From Eustoma russellianum (Eukaryota > Streptophyta > Magnoliopsida > Gentianales > Gentianaceae): a stretch of DNA of 64,000 bases. The notes below the pieces were generated by a model. It was not told where the DNA came from. It saw only the letters and a program-made list of their open reading frames with translations, and made no database searches. Where the stretch lies: positions 23,686,439-23,750,438 of the forward strand of contig AP025055.1 in NCBI GenBank assembly GCA_036186865.1, in the 5' to 3' direction. Below are positions 23,338 to 35,400 of the stretch, in pieces. Within the stretch, counting starts at the first letter, position 1. Each line of letters begins with the position of its first letter. The position numbers and the translations under genes were made by a program.

Positions 23338-24968
23338 AGTGGTATCATAGCATGACTCTAGATCCACGGTAGAAACGTAGATTTAGGCCGTGATCGCAGA
23401 ATTATGTGACGATTTGAACATAAGTGATGATCTCAAACATAAGTCACGATCCTAGACGTAAGTGATGATTTGAACATAATTACTAATCTTAATCATAAGA
23501 GATGATTGTATTCTAAGTATTGAGCTTAGAAATAAGTAATGATTTTAGATTAAGAGATGATCGGATGAGGGATACATTAACATATACCTAGTGTGTGCCC
23601 TACGATTTTACTTACTTACCTTACTTAAGTTTTGATCATAACCTTTTGTACATTCCGTTAGCCGTGATCGTAGTAACCATAAGTGAATAATATATAACTA
23701 ACTTATATCAATTGCAATATTAACGAGGATGCTCTATGGCAGGCACTGGTTGATGCATAAATTTAGATGGGACCGGCAGCTACTAGAGCTACTCCCCAAA
23801 GCAGCAACATAGGACCCATGACATTATGGCAAACTAAAGAGGTTCCAAGCCTCAATCTGAGTTGGAATCGTAATTCCTAAGAAATAATTTATTGTAAAAT
23901 GATAATTATTAAAAAAAGGATTTATTAGTGTTATTGCTCAAAGGAGTTTGTAGTTTATGATTAAGATGTCGAATTTAGGCTTACTAAAATAGGTCGACGA
24001 TATTAGTCTTATAAGAAATATTGATTGATAGCAATAATTGATCATTACTATAGTGAGTATGGCAGAGTGATAAAATATTACAAATCCTTGGTTAAGTGTT
24101 GATTCTAAGGAACATCGAGTTACTTGGCTTGAGTCTAGTAGGGTTGAATTGAAATATGGTAGGCATGAACAAGTAGTGGTTGCTTTTCATGTGAGATTTA
24201 ACTAGGTTAAAATTAGTGGTTGAAATAACCAAGTAAAGAAGTACGATGGGTCCGTGTGGTGCGCAGAAGCATGGTGAATTAGAATATCCTTAAGTCGATT
24301 ATTATTTAGTGTGCCATGATGGGATTAGGAAATTTAAGGTAAAGATTTTACCATAATAGATGGAAGGTAGACTTATAAGAAACGGTAGATAGGCCGGTTT
24401 TCATTTGACAATATGGATGACTTAAAAAAATTACACAAAGTATTAGACTATAATTTTTCAAGTAGTTAAATATTTTCATATAAGCACATATACCAAGATA
24501 TATTCGATATTTTAAAGGAACTTCAAAAATTTTGCTTCTAAGTATTTCAACTAGTTTCATTTTTCTATTTACTTGACAAGGCTATATTTTCTTCCGTATT
24601 TATATATCAACATAATGGGATTTCAACTACTCCTGAAAATTCTGAAAAAATAGTTATACTTTAAAATTTTGATGTTTTCGAAGAACAATTTGTTTATTTC
24701 TTATATAATATCTCAAATATTTGCATAAACTACCCTTAATATTATTTGTCGATTATTGATATTGCAAGTATTTCATCCATTGAGTTTTTTTTGAGTTATT
24801 TATTCTTTTTGCAGTAAACTCACTTAATTTTGCGAAGCAAAAAAGCAGCTTTCAAAATATACATTTGTTTTGGAAAAGTAAAAGAAAGGTACCGTATTCA
24901 AATCATTTTACAAAACTTCACATATGTCGAGTTTCAATTGTTTTAAAGTGGGTTTTCTGAAATACTTT
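23338..24968 (+). mobile_element. Decayed gypsy leader and unassigned AT-rich DNA
   Basis: A mutated primer site, TGGTATCATAGC, lies at 23340-23351 (usual G at position 8 is T). Up to about 23550 the sequence repeats variants of AAGTGATGATC, as in other G-type leaders. From there to 24968 I find no ORF, no pol motif and no clear family; it may be decayed internal sequence. Confidence 0.45.
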
Positions 24969-27298
24969 TGTAGCGCCCCACACCGGACCTCGTCCGAATG
25001 CGGTGCACCCGCCGTACTTCACTACAAAGAGTACAAAGCCTCATTCATAACATGTAAAAATCCATAACTATGTCATGGACTATCATGTTAACATTTAACA
25101 GAGTAGCAAAATTTAGGAAGAATTAAAACTTCGAAATAATCATGCTTGCCGAGAGTATTAGGTCCGGAACATCGGTCCAACAAAATGAAGTAAAACTGAA
25201 ACCCCAAAAGTTCCAAATATAGTCCATAGTACAAACATCATGTCAGCACAAAAGTCCTTAAGCGTCGTCTTCCTTTGCTTCTTGGTTATGGATATGGCAC
25301 TCTCGGTTCATCATCGATCCACTCAATATTGGCATTCTCGGGCTCTGGGGGAAAAATAAAGGTATGAGTGAAAAATCACCCAGCAAGCACACAATAGACC
25401 GTCATGAAATAAATAAAGAATCATAACATGAATGCAAAACCCCAAGATTAATTCATACCTGGCCTTTAATCCTTGATCCGCTGAGGATATGACCTAATCA
25501 TAGCTCAAGTAGTACTATTCTGGCTTTATCATATCACTTCCTAAATTAACCGTTCTAACATGCAAAGTGCACATGAAATATGCAAGATGCAATGCATGAT
25601 GTCATGTCGTAGCAAAATCATCCTTTGGTCCTATAAAGCAAGCAGAAAAGAAAACAGAGTGTCAGATCAATTAACCTCGGATCTGAGCGGGTCCAGAACA
25701 TATCGTCAGACCAATTAACCCTGGGTCTGGAACGGGTCCAGAACGTGTCATCAGGCCGATTAACCCCGGGCCTGGGTCGGGTCCAGAATATATCATCGGA
25801 CCAATTAACCCTGGGACAGAACGGGTCAAGAACATATCATGTAACCAGACCTATTAACCCCGGGTCTGGCTCGGGTTATAAGCATACTTAGCCGTCAAGG
25901 AAAATCAAAGAGCATTTCTTTGAAAATCATGGGACCATAAATGACTTACTTGCATGAAGAAAACTTGCTCACTTGAAAAGAACTTGCTTGCGTAAGTAAA
26001 ATTAGAAAGATCTGATTCGTAATGCATATGGTCATGCATGGTACATGGGATGAAATTCAATGAGAGTCATGGCATGAATCATCTTAAAAATCCTTAGGAC
26101 ATGACATAGGTACAATCCCATAGGCTGAAAATATCTTTCCAGTAGATCGCACTCATTTTCCTTGACTCATAATGCAATCAAGACAACTTATTCCTTGAAC
26201 CCTTTTTATACGACATCCACATTAGAGTCCTAGCTATCAACCATAAAAATTTCGTAACAATCCAATAAACATAAGGGGTTCAAATTCGGGTCCCAACATA
26301 ACCTGGCACAGCCAAACTTTCTGCTGTGTAGTACCTGTTCCATTCCGTTTTCATGACCCTTAATTCATCAATTATTCACATATGCCACCTAGAAAATAAA
26401 GTTAGAATTTTCTTAAGCCCAAACACCTTCACCACGCCTAAACCATTAAGGATAAGCCCAAATATTATGACCCAACATTCTGTCCAGAATTTCCAGAAAC
26501 TTTCATCCGACTTCCCTTTCAGTTGTTAGCCCCTCAAATGGATACTTTCAGGCAATTTCTTTACATAGACATCTGACCCAATGTTTTAAGTGACTTCCAT
26601 AAAAATTTCAAGGCAATCCAAGACATTTAAGATGGCTAAAAAATTATTTTCCCAGAACATATACGCCCAGAATTCTGTTTTGCACAAGTTCATTTTAAGG
26701 TTCCTTTAAGATTATAGCACTAGTCTTTTTATCATTCTACCACCGCGCACACTTAATATACATAATGGCCTACCAGCACACCAAATTTGAATTTATTTGC
26801 ACAATCACAAGGTTCATTTCAAGGCCAATCATTGTGACACTGAAAACAACTCTGTTTCTGGAATTTGTTCTTAAACCACTGCTTGTCTCTAGCCACACAC
26901 ACTATTTACCCCTTCCTCCATGAATCCTTCGTGTTAACCTCAATATCACATAGCCAAAAACCTTTATTCCCAGATTATAAGGTTATTATTTAGACACACA
27001 CGGTGATGAAACCAAGCAACCTCAACAATACCAACGCCATGACTAATTTCACTTTTAACTTCTATACCACAACTTGGAACACATATATTTCACTTAGTAC
27101 TTGATATCCAAATTTTCCAGCCATAAATCCTTATGAGAATAAGTCCTAAGCATGCTCTTAAATGAGGAAAAATAAACACCATCCATTTCCTATTTGACCT
27201 TGTTAAGGCCGAACTAGCACACACCAACATACTTATCCAAAACTCATGATTCAACACTATTCTCAACATAGTTCATCAAGGGTGATTAGACCAAAATT
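24969..27298 (-). mobile_element. Outer G-type 3' LTR, left piece
   Basis: Starts TGTAGCGCCCC. Contains the conserved block in weaker form (about 25345-25385) and a hairpin array (25663-25870). It belongs to the minus-strand element whose polypurine tract and integrase lie at 52933-54438. It is interrupted by the solo LTR, and resumes at 51390. Total length about 3.9 kb. It is more diverged from the LARD-like LTR than the solo LTR is. Confidence 0.82.
25663..25870 (-). repeat. Hairpin tandem array in outer G LTR
   Basis: Five units of about 43 bp, each followed by CGGGTC-like spacer. Arm pairs are CAGATC with GATCTG, CAGACC with GGTCTG, CAGGCC with GGCCTG, a damaged unit, and CAGACC with GGTCTG, around loops such as AATTAACCCTG. 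Confidence 0.85.
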
Positions 27299-27303
27299 CT
27301 TAT
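27299..27303. repeat. Target-site duplication CTTAT of the solo LTR, left
   Basis: CTTAT precedes the LTR start at 27304 and recurs at 51385-51389 after the LTR end at 51384. Confidence 0.88.
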
Positions 27304-27384
27304 TGTGGCGCCCTGCATCCCGGCCTGGCCGAAACCGGTGCACCCACCGTACTTCAATAAGGAGAGTACCAGGCATCGATCCAT

Positions 27385-27389
27385 AACTT
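27385..27389. repeat. Target-site duplication AACTT of C element (minus), left
   Basis: AACTT is repeated at 36073-36077 on the other side of the element. Confidence 0.92.
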
Positions 27390-28796
27390 TGTAGGATCTG
27401 CAAGGCACCACTAGAAGGGAGGGGGGGTTGAATAGATTGTGCGGAAAGTGTGCTTTTTAAAATTTCTTTAAACTTGAACAATTCAAGTTCTGAAAACAGA
27501 TTCTGTTTTCAGGACCAGTTTTAAAACGTTTTTAAACTAGGTTAGAGGTCTCCAAAAATTATGAAATTTTGAGAGAACTTAGCCTCAGATGTTATGAGGG
27601 TCCCCTAAAAATTTCAAATTAAAATTCAACCTCTAACCCCTTGAAAAATCGTTGGTGGTCAGATTGCGCAAATCTGCAAGAAACGGTAGACTGATTTGAA
27701 AAATTAATTCCTATTTGTACACAACTGCAAATGCTCTGAAAATTTAAATAATAACCCCTTATAAGTTGTATTTAAATGGTTTGAAACAGTTTTGAAAAAT
27801 TCTTTTGGGAAGTTAGTCAAATACGATCAAAGTCTCAACCTTTGCAAGTCTGAAAATCAGACTGCACTAGTCTCAGAACTTTGGATGTTTGAATGACTTA
27901 TACTTGTCCAAAAGGGTTTAAACTTGCGCCAAATGAACCCTAGAACGTGTGGTTATATTTTCTGAAAGTTTCGTGATTTTTGAAATTTGTTTACTATTTT
28001 TACGAACGTGATTAAAAACAGTAAACAGTGCTGAAACAGAAAATCAGTGCTGAAAGTAAATGACACCAAGAATTTTATACTGGTTCGGTTATCAACAACC
28101 TACTCCAGTCTTCAAGGAACACCTTCCTTGGTTCACACTAATTACACAACTCAAAACACCTTACCACAGGGTTGATGGAGTTACACTTAACTCCAACCCT
28201 TTACAAACCTTGTATTGTAAGTACAATTCGCACGAACACCACCACCTTGCTAGAATGAAGATTGATCACACCTTGATCAATCTTTTACAAAGATGTATAA
28301 TGAATGGTGGTTTATCTTAAGCCTATTCAAGATTGAAGAATATGAATACAATAGGCTTTCAAGAAGAAGAAAGAAAGAAAGAGTAGAAAGAAGAAGTAGA
28401 AACATTTTTGATCTTTGAAACTTGTAAGCCCTTGTCTTCTATTTTGTTTGCTCTTCTTTTCTCCCTTTTAATCACATTGTGGCCGCCCCCTTGTCCTCTT
28501 TTCTCTCTTGAAAATTATCTTCTAAGTCCTTGGAAAAGTGAAAGACATCATTGTCACATGGTCTTGCTTACTTGTCACCTTCTCATTAGATGATCATTAA
28601 TCCTTTGCTTACTTGGCACTTCATGATAGGTTGGATGTTGTCATCATTTGATGACATGGAAAATCTGAATATATCACTCAAAACATGTGCCAAAATCATC
28701 ATAAAATAATTTCCATAACATCCAAGATTATTACATAAATTAAGCAAGATAATTTTCTCACAAAAATGTTAAGAAAATCGGCCACACTTAGTCTTG

Positions 28797-29154
28797 CACA
28801 TGCTGAAATTTCAGCATGTGTAACATCCACCTCTTATTCAAAATCTTGCCTTTTTTGTATTGATTTAATCCAAGAATTCAATCATCATTTAGTGCAAGAC
28901 ATCTTTATCAAATTTTGGAATAAAAATTAAACATTAACAAGGCCACCAAAAACGCCTAGGTACATTATACACATGCTGAAATTTTCAGCATGTGTGATAT
29001 TCAAGAATATCACTTTCTTTATTTCATGAAATATTTAAAACACTTCCAAATTGTCTTCTAATTAATCATATGTTTCAAGACACAAAATATAGGCTCATTA
29101 AGTGCACAAAAATCGCCCATAATGCTACACACATGCTGAATTTTCAGCATGTGT
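28797..29154. repeat. Three palindromes spaced about 160-170 bp in C LTR
   Basis: At 28797 the 12-mer CACATGCTGAAA is followed directly by its reverse complement, a perfect 24-bp palindrome. The copies at 28969 and 29129 differ by one base in the middle. Confidence 0.88.
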
Positions 29155-29413
29155 CATATATGTGACATAGTTTGAATTGTTACCTTCTATATCTCCTTCC
29201 TTTATGTCATCAACATTGCATGCTTTATTCTTGACCAATTAAGAAGCCAACAAGGCTCCACATATGCTCCATTTTAGCTGTAGTATGCGTGTATAATGTA
29301 TATACATGTGCTGAAAATTATTTTTGCTAACTTTGTAAAATAATGTACATTTAATAATACACACATGTTATATTCCAATCAGCCCTTAATTTAATTTTCT
29401 AGAACACTTTAAG

Positions 29414-29641
29414 ATGTATATCATATGTAAAAAGTGTCTAGATACGTGTCACATGATGTACCAAAAACGTTCCATGTGTTATGTGCGTAGAAAACCGAAT
29501 TTTCGATATTTATCGATTACCCGATTTTTCTCTAATTTAAATTCCAACTTTTGCACATGTTATATATATTATGTTATACATAATATATATAATATATACT
29601 TTAAATCTCAGCACTTGGCTGGTCTAAAGTGGTACCATTAG
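29414..29641 (+). other. Recurrent 75-codon ORF antisense to C LTR
   Basis: Opens MYIICKKCLDTCHMMYQK and ends HLAGLKWYH. Also open at 33791-34024, 35037-35264 and, antisense in the plus-strand element, 55227-55454. It is broken in the 3' LTR copy near 63100-63300. No known domain. Most likely a chance ORF that persists because the copies are young; see finding. Confidence 0.3.
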
Positions 29642-30449
29642 CATGTGACAAAATTAAACTTGGAATCTTCACATTTTGGCCTTAATGTGGGGTGATTTGT
29701 GTGTGCCAACATGGAAAGTATTTTTGGCTGAAAATATCATGTAGGCCACGAAATGTATGATGATTTTTGAAGTATAGGGGCTGGCCATTTATTTATGGCA
29801 ATTACGTGACACGTTGGCGAAGTTTCGGTATTCGCCCGATACGACAATTTTCGGTTTAGAACCTTTTAACATGTCGTATTTAATTTGTCATCACCATGTT
29901 TTATATCATATGATATAAGACCTGAATATACTCATAAATATGAGTTAAGTATAGTGGTGTGACGTTAACGTACGTACGTAAAATATATAACGTGTCGGTA
30001 GTACGTTGGAATATATGTGTATGTGCCTTTATTCAAAAAATCTGAAAAGATATGTAATATATATGTATATAGGCATGTATAATTAAGGATGGGAGGAGGA
30101 GAAAACTTTCCTTCCTTAGCTTTGTTGCCTTTGTGCCTTTTCCAAATGTGGCTTCCTTTAATGAACTACTTAGTTTAATAAACTAAGTACTTCACTTAAT
30201 GAACTAGTCTATTTCAATAATGGTGGCACCTGAAAATAGTATAAACACAAAAAATGTTTGCCATATGATGTAAGCTTTAACGCTTCATGGCTCGTTAGTC
30301 CGGCAACATTATATATAAGCTAAATAAGGCAAGTACTGAGCAATATCATGCACACGTTTGTTTATATCATGCTCGTTTTATCTTATGCTCGTTTTTGTGC
30401 ACATTTAAATCATGTATTTGAAAATCACTCAAACCCCTTTTTCTCTACA

Positions 30450-30462
30450 ATCTCCTCCTTTT
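30450..30462 (-). promoter_or_regulatory. C element (minus) polypurine tract
   Basis: AAAAGGAGGAGAT on the minus strand, next to the 3' LTR. Additional AAGGGGGAG-type tracts follow upstream (30500-30625). Confidence 0.85.
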
Positions 30463-30933
30463 GATGATTTTCAAAATAACTTATGCACATGATTTAAATC
30501 CTATCGCTCCCCCCTTCAATTATGCATAAATTCAAAATTCGAAATTTAAATTTCGAGTCCGCTCCCCCTTGATTTATGCAATCAGTATCTCTCTCCCCCT
30601 TAAATCATACTTTCTCTCTCCCTTTATTTTGGAAAGAAAATCAAAAGATGCATGTAAAGATGAAGAAAAAAAATCATGCAGTTCATATATGTGCGTTTGT
30701 AAGGGTTATTTATTCAACCCTTTGAAAATGTCCCTTTGGGTACCCAAATTTGGGTGACCTTTCTAGGTCTTCCAAAAGGTGAGAAAGATGATGAAAATGC
30801 AACATAGTATCCATTGGGGGCAAAATGCGTTTTGCCTTTGGCCAAGAATCCCATCATGCGTATAGTGTGGTTTTCGTTTTTGATATGTATTTCGGTTTAT
30901 ATGCACGGGGCGTGATCTAGACGCATTTGTATG
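30463..30933 (-). other. C element (minus) 3' non-coding interior
   Basis: Purine-rich tracts on the minus strand (AAGGGGGAGAGA and similar) as in the 3' region of the plus-strand C element (62125-62260). 30760-30933 has no match I recognise. Confidence 0.6.
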
Positions 30934-31679
30934 TTATGAATGTCCCACATGCATCAGTGGCTTTCTATATGACACATGATTACTCTTTGTAGGATATGAA
31001 GAATAAGAAGCACGATGAGATGAGATAAGTGGTGTACTAGTCTTCTTCTTATATTTATACGGCACATAATTATACTTCGCATGATATGAAGAAGAAGTAT
31101 GACGAGATGAGGGGAGAGGGGGTCTTTGCGTCACTTTAGACGCTACGTATGCCGTTGATGTGTCTACTTTCTTAGACAAAACAAATTTGGATGGTTTAGA
31201 TGATGCTTCGTTTGTCTCCATGTATCCTAATCCGGTTTTGTCACTATCATGCTTTTGTGATAAGATAATACGCTCTAGCATGTTAGATCCTGTATCAAAT
31301 TGTTTCATCATTTTCCCTAAATCGGTATTCCTTGATTTCAAATTCGAAACCTCGGATTTCATTTCAGTGTTCTCGAATGTCAATGATGAAATTTCAGACC
31401 TTAATGAATTTATATTGAAGACGACTCTTCTTTTGAATCGTTTAATTGAGCGATAAGATTTTCATTAGAAGATTCTAACATCTTCTTGTCTTCAATTAAT
31501 CGCTTCTTTTGTTTTGCAAGAGTTCTAGCAAACTTATGTAATTCAAGATATTCAACATATAAATCATCATAAGATAGTTCAGAATCCGAGTCAGAATCAG
31601 AATTTACCTCATTTTCAAATAATGGAGGCATTTGGCTTGACATATCTTTTTCCTCGGTTTCATGGCTAGTGGTTGCCAT
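30934..31679 (-). pseudogene. C element gag remnant (coiled-coil part)
   Basis: The start MATTSHETEEKDMSS (ATG complement at 31677-31679) matches the gag start of the plus-strand C element (MATTN). The following capsid-like part and zinc knuckle are missing; the sequence goes straight to an acidic Ser-rich stretch (NSDSDSDSELSYDD) and a coiled coil (AKQKKRLIEDKKMLESSNEN). A break near 31390 separates this from a second piece (30934-31383) with MKSEVSNLKSRNTDL and KHDSDKTGLGY, a GLGY pattern common in long copia gag proteins. So it is an internally deleted and frameshifted gag. It could not form a capsid on its own. Confidence 0.8.
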
Positions 31680-31720
31680 CTCACTTGAATCGTTGGATCC
31701 TTTGAAGTGAGTGTTCATGC

Positions 31721-31732
31721 GCTCTGATACCA
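31721..31732 (-). promoter_or_regulatory. C element (minus) primer-binding site
   Basis: GCTCTGATACCA on the plus strand, so TGGTATCAGAGC on the minus strand, two bases from the 5' LTR. Confidence 0.9.
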
Positions 31733-32740
31733 CTTGTAGGATCTGCAAGGCACCACTAGAACGGGGGGGGGTTGAATAGATGGTGCGGAAAGTGTGCTTT
31801 TTAAAATTTCTTTAAACTTGAACAATTCAAGTTCTGAAAACAGATTCTGTTTTCAGGACCAGTTTTAAAACGTTTTTAAACTAGGTTAGAGGTTTCCCAA
31901 AATCATGAAATTTTGAGAGAGCTTAGCCTCAGATGTTATGAGGGTCCCCTAAAAATTTCAAATTAAAATTCAACCTCTAACCCCTTGAAAAATCGTTGGT
32001 GGTCAGATTGCGCAAATCTGCCAGAAACGGTAGACTGATTTGAAAACTTAATTCCTATTTGTACACAACTCCAAATGCTCTGAAAATTTAAATAGTAACC
32101 CCTTATAAGTTGTATTTAAATGTTTTGAAACAGTTTTAAAAAATTCTTTTGGGAAGTTAGTCAAATACGATCAAAGTCTCAACTTTTGCAAGCCTGAAAA
32201 TCAGACTGCACTAGTCTCAGAACTTTAGATGTTTGAATGACTTATACTTGTCCAAAAGGGTTGAAACTTGCGCCAAATGAACCCTAGAACGTGTGGTTAT
32301 ATTTTTTGAAAGTTTCCTGATTTTGAAATTTGTTTACTATTTTTACGAACGTGATTAAAAACAGTAAACAGTGCTGAAACAGAAAATCAGTGCTGAAAGT
32401 AAATGACACCAAGAATTTTATACTGGTTCGGTTATCAACAACCTACTCCAGTCTTCAAGGAACACCTTCCTTGGTTCACACTAATCACACAACTCAAAAC
32501 ACCTTACCATAGGGTTGATGGAGTTACACCTAACTCCAACTCTTTACAAACCTTGTATTGTAAGTACAATTCGCACGAACACCACCACCTTGCTAGAATG
32601 AAGATTGATCACACCTTGATCAATCTTTTACAAATATGTATAATGAATGGTGGTTTATCTTAAGCCTATTCAAGATTGAAGAATATGAATACAATAGGCT
32701 TTCAAGAAGAAGAAAGAAAGAAAGAGTAGAAAGAAGTAGT

Positions 32741-32810
32741 AGAAACGTTTTTGATCTTTGAAACTTGTAANNNNNNNNNNAGAAACGTTTTTGATCTTTG
32801 AAACTTGTAA
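32741..32810. other. Assembly gap of 10 N between identical 30-mers
   Basis: 32741-32770 and 32781-32810 are the same 30 bases; the Ns are 32771-32780. The partner LTR has this segment once (about 28397-28428). The contig ends overlap and were not merged. Confidence 0.9.
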
Positions 32811-32937
32811 GCCCTTGTCTTCTATTTTGTTTGCTCTTCTTTTCTCCCTTTTAATCACATTGTGGCCGCCCCCTTGTCCTCTTTTCTCTCTTGAAAATTA
32901 TCTTCTAAGTCCTTGAGAGAGTGTAAGACATCATTGT

Positions 32938-35400
32938 GACATGGTCTTGCTTACTTGTCACCTTCTCATTGGATGATCATTAATCCTTTGCTTACTTGGC
33001 ACTTCATGATAGGTTGGATGTTGTCATCATTTGATGACTTGGAAAATCTGAATATATCACTCAAAACATGTGCCAAAATCATCATAAAATAATCTCCATA
33101 ACATCCAAGATTATTACATAAATTAAGCAAGATAATTTTCTCACAAAAATGTTAAGAAAATCGGCCACACTTAGTCTTGCACATGCTGAAATTTCAGCAT
33201 GTGTAACATCCACCTCTTATTCAAAATCTAGCCTATTTTGTATTGATTTAATCCAAGAATTCAATCATCATTTAGTGCAAGACATCTTTATCAAATTTTG
33301 TAATAAAAATTAAGCATTAACAAGGCCACCAAAAACGCCTAGGTACATTATACACATGCTGAAATTTTCAGCATGTGTGATATTCAAGAATATCACTTTC
33401 TTTATTTCATGAAATATTTAAAACACTTCCAAATTGTCTTCTAATTAATCATATGTTTCAAGACACAAAATATAGGCTCATTAAGTACACAAAAATCGCC
33501 CATAATGCTACACACATGCTGAATTTTCAGCATGTGTCATATATGTGACATAGTTTGAATTGTTACCTTGTATATCTCCTTCCTTTATGTCATCAACATT
33601 GCATGCTTTATTCTTGACCAATCAAGAAGCCAATAAGGCTCCACATATGCTCCATTTTAGCTGTAGTATGCGTGTATAATGTATATACATGTGCTAAAAA
33701 TTATTTTTGCTAACTTTGTAAAATAATGCACATTTAATAATACACACATGTTATATTCCAATCAGCCCTTAATTTAATTTTCTATAACACTTGGAGATGT
33801 ATATCATATGTAAAAAGTGTCTAGATACGTGTCACATGATGTACCAAAAACGTTCCATGTGTTATGTGCGTAGAAAACCGAATTTTCGATATTTATCGAT
33901 TACTCGATTTTTCTCTAATTTAAATTCCAACTTTTGCACATGTTATATATATTATGTTATACATAATATATATAATATATACTTTAAATCTCAGTACTTG
34001 GCTGGTCTAAAGTGGTACCATTAGCATGTGACAAAATTAAACTTGGAATCTTCACATTTTGGCCTCAATGTGGGGTGATTTGTGTGTGCCAACATGGAAA
34101 GTATTTTTGGCTGAAAATATCATGTAGGCCACGAAATTTATGATGATTTTTGAAATATAGGGTCAAAACATCATTGTCACATGGTCTTGCTTACTTGTCA
34201 CCTTCTCATTAGATGATCATTAATCCTTTGCTTACTTGGCACTTCATGATAGGTTGAATGTTGTCATCATTTGATGAAATGGAAAATCTGAATATATCAC
34301 TCAAAACATGTGCCAAAATCATCATAAAATAATTTCCATAACATCCAAGATTATTACATAAATTAAGCAAGATAATTTTCTCACAAAAATGTTAAGAAAA
34401 TCGGCCACACTTAGTCTTGCACATGCTGAAATTTCAGCATGTGTAACATCCACCTCTTATTCAAAATCTTGCCTATTTTGTATTGATTTCATCCAAGAAT
34501 TCAATCATCATTTAGTGCAAGACATCTTTATCAAATTTTGGAATAAAAATTAAGCATTAACAAGGCCACCAAAAACGCCTAGGTACATTATACACATGCT
34601 GAAATTTTCAGCATGTGTGATATTCAAGAATATCACTTTCTTTATTTCATGAAATATTTAAAACACTTCCAAATTGTCTTCTAATTAATCATATGTTTCA
34701 AGACACAAAATATAGGCTCATTAAGTACACAAAAATCGCCCATAATGCTACACACATGCTGAATTTTCAGCATGTGTCATATATGTGACATAGTTTGAAT
34801 TGTTACCTTCTATATCTCCTTCCTTTATGTCATCAACATTGCATGCTTTATTCTTGACCAATTAAGAAGCCAACAAGGCTCCACATATGCTCCATTTTAG
34901 CTGTAGTATGCGTGTATAATGTATATACATGTGCTGAAAATTATTTTTGCTAACTTTGTAAAATAATGTACATTTAATAATACACACATGTTATATTCCA
35001 ATCAGCCCTTAATTTAATTTTCTAGAACACTTTAAGATGTATATCATATGTAAAAAGTGTCTAGATACGTGTCACATGATGTACCAAAAACGTTCCATGT
35101 GTTATGTGCGTAGAAAACCGAATTTTCGATATTTATCGATTACCCGATTTTTCTCTAATTTAAATTCCAACTTTTGCACATGTTATATATATTATGTTAT
35201 ACATAATATATATAATATATACTTTAAATCTCAGCACTTGGCTGGTCTAAAGTGGTACCATTAGCATGTGACAAAATTAAACTTGGAATCTTCACATTTT
35301 GGCCTTAATGTGGGGTGATTTGTGTGTGCCAACATGGAAAGTATTTTTGGCTGAAAATATCATGTAGGCCACGAAATGTATGATGATTTTTGAAGTATAG
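32938..35400. repeat. Tandem duplication of about 1.23 kb in C LTR
   Basis: Unit 1 is 32938-34162 and unit 2 is 34168-35400, joined by TCAAA at 34163-34167. The units differ at scattered sites. Unit 2 is closer to the 3' LTR (for example TCTAGAACACTTTAAG, where unit 1 has TCTATAACACTTGGAG). Confidence 0.9.

Larger units (their letters stand above)
27390..30449 (-). repeat. C element (minus) 3' LTR
   Basis: 3060 bp, TGTAGGATCTGC at the plus-strand left end and TTCTCTACA at the right end. Palindromes at 28797-28820, 28969-28995 and 29129-29154. Two short ORFs run antisense to the element (28060-28320 and 29414-29641) and recur in other copies. Confidence 0.93.

Noticed and set aside
22731..24968. 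A host gene exon in the least assignable stretch
   Set aside because: No ORF over about 70 codons with plausible composition, an LTR terminus and primer site are present, and the rest is stop-rich AT sequence.
28060..28320. 86-codon ORF recurring at 32403-32663 as a gene
   Set aside because: It is antisense within C LTRs, starts and ends vary in the plus-strand copy, and there is no recognised domain; persistence is explained by recent copying.
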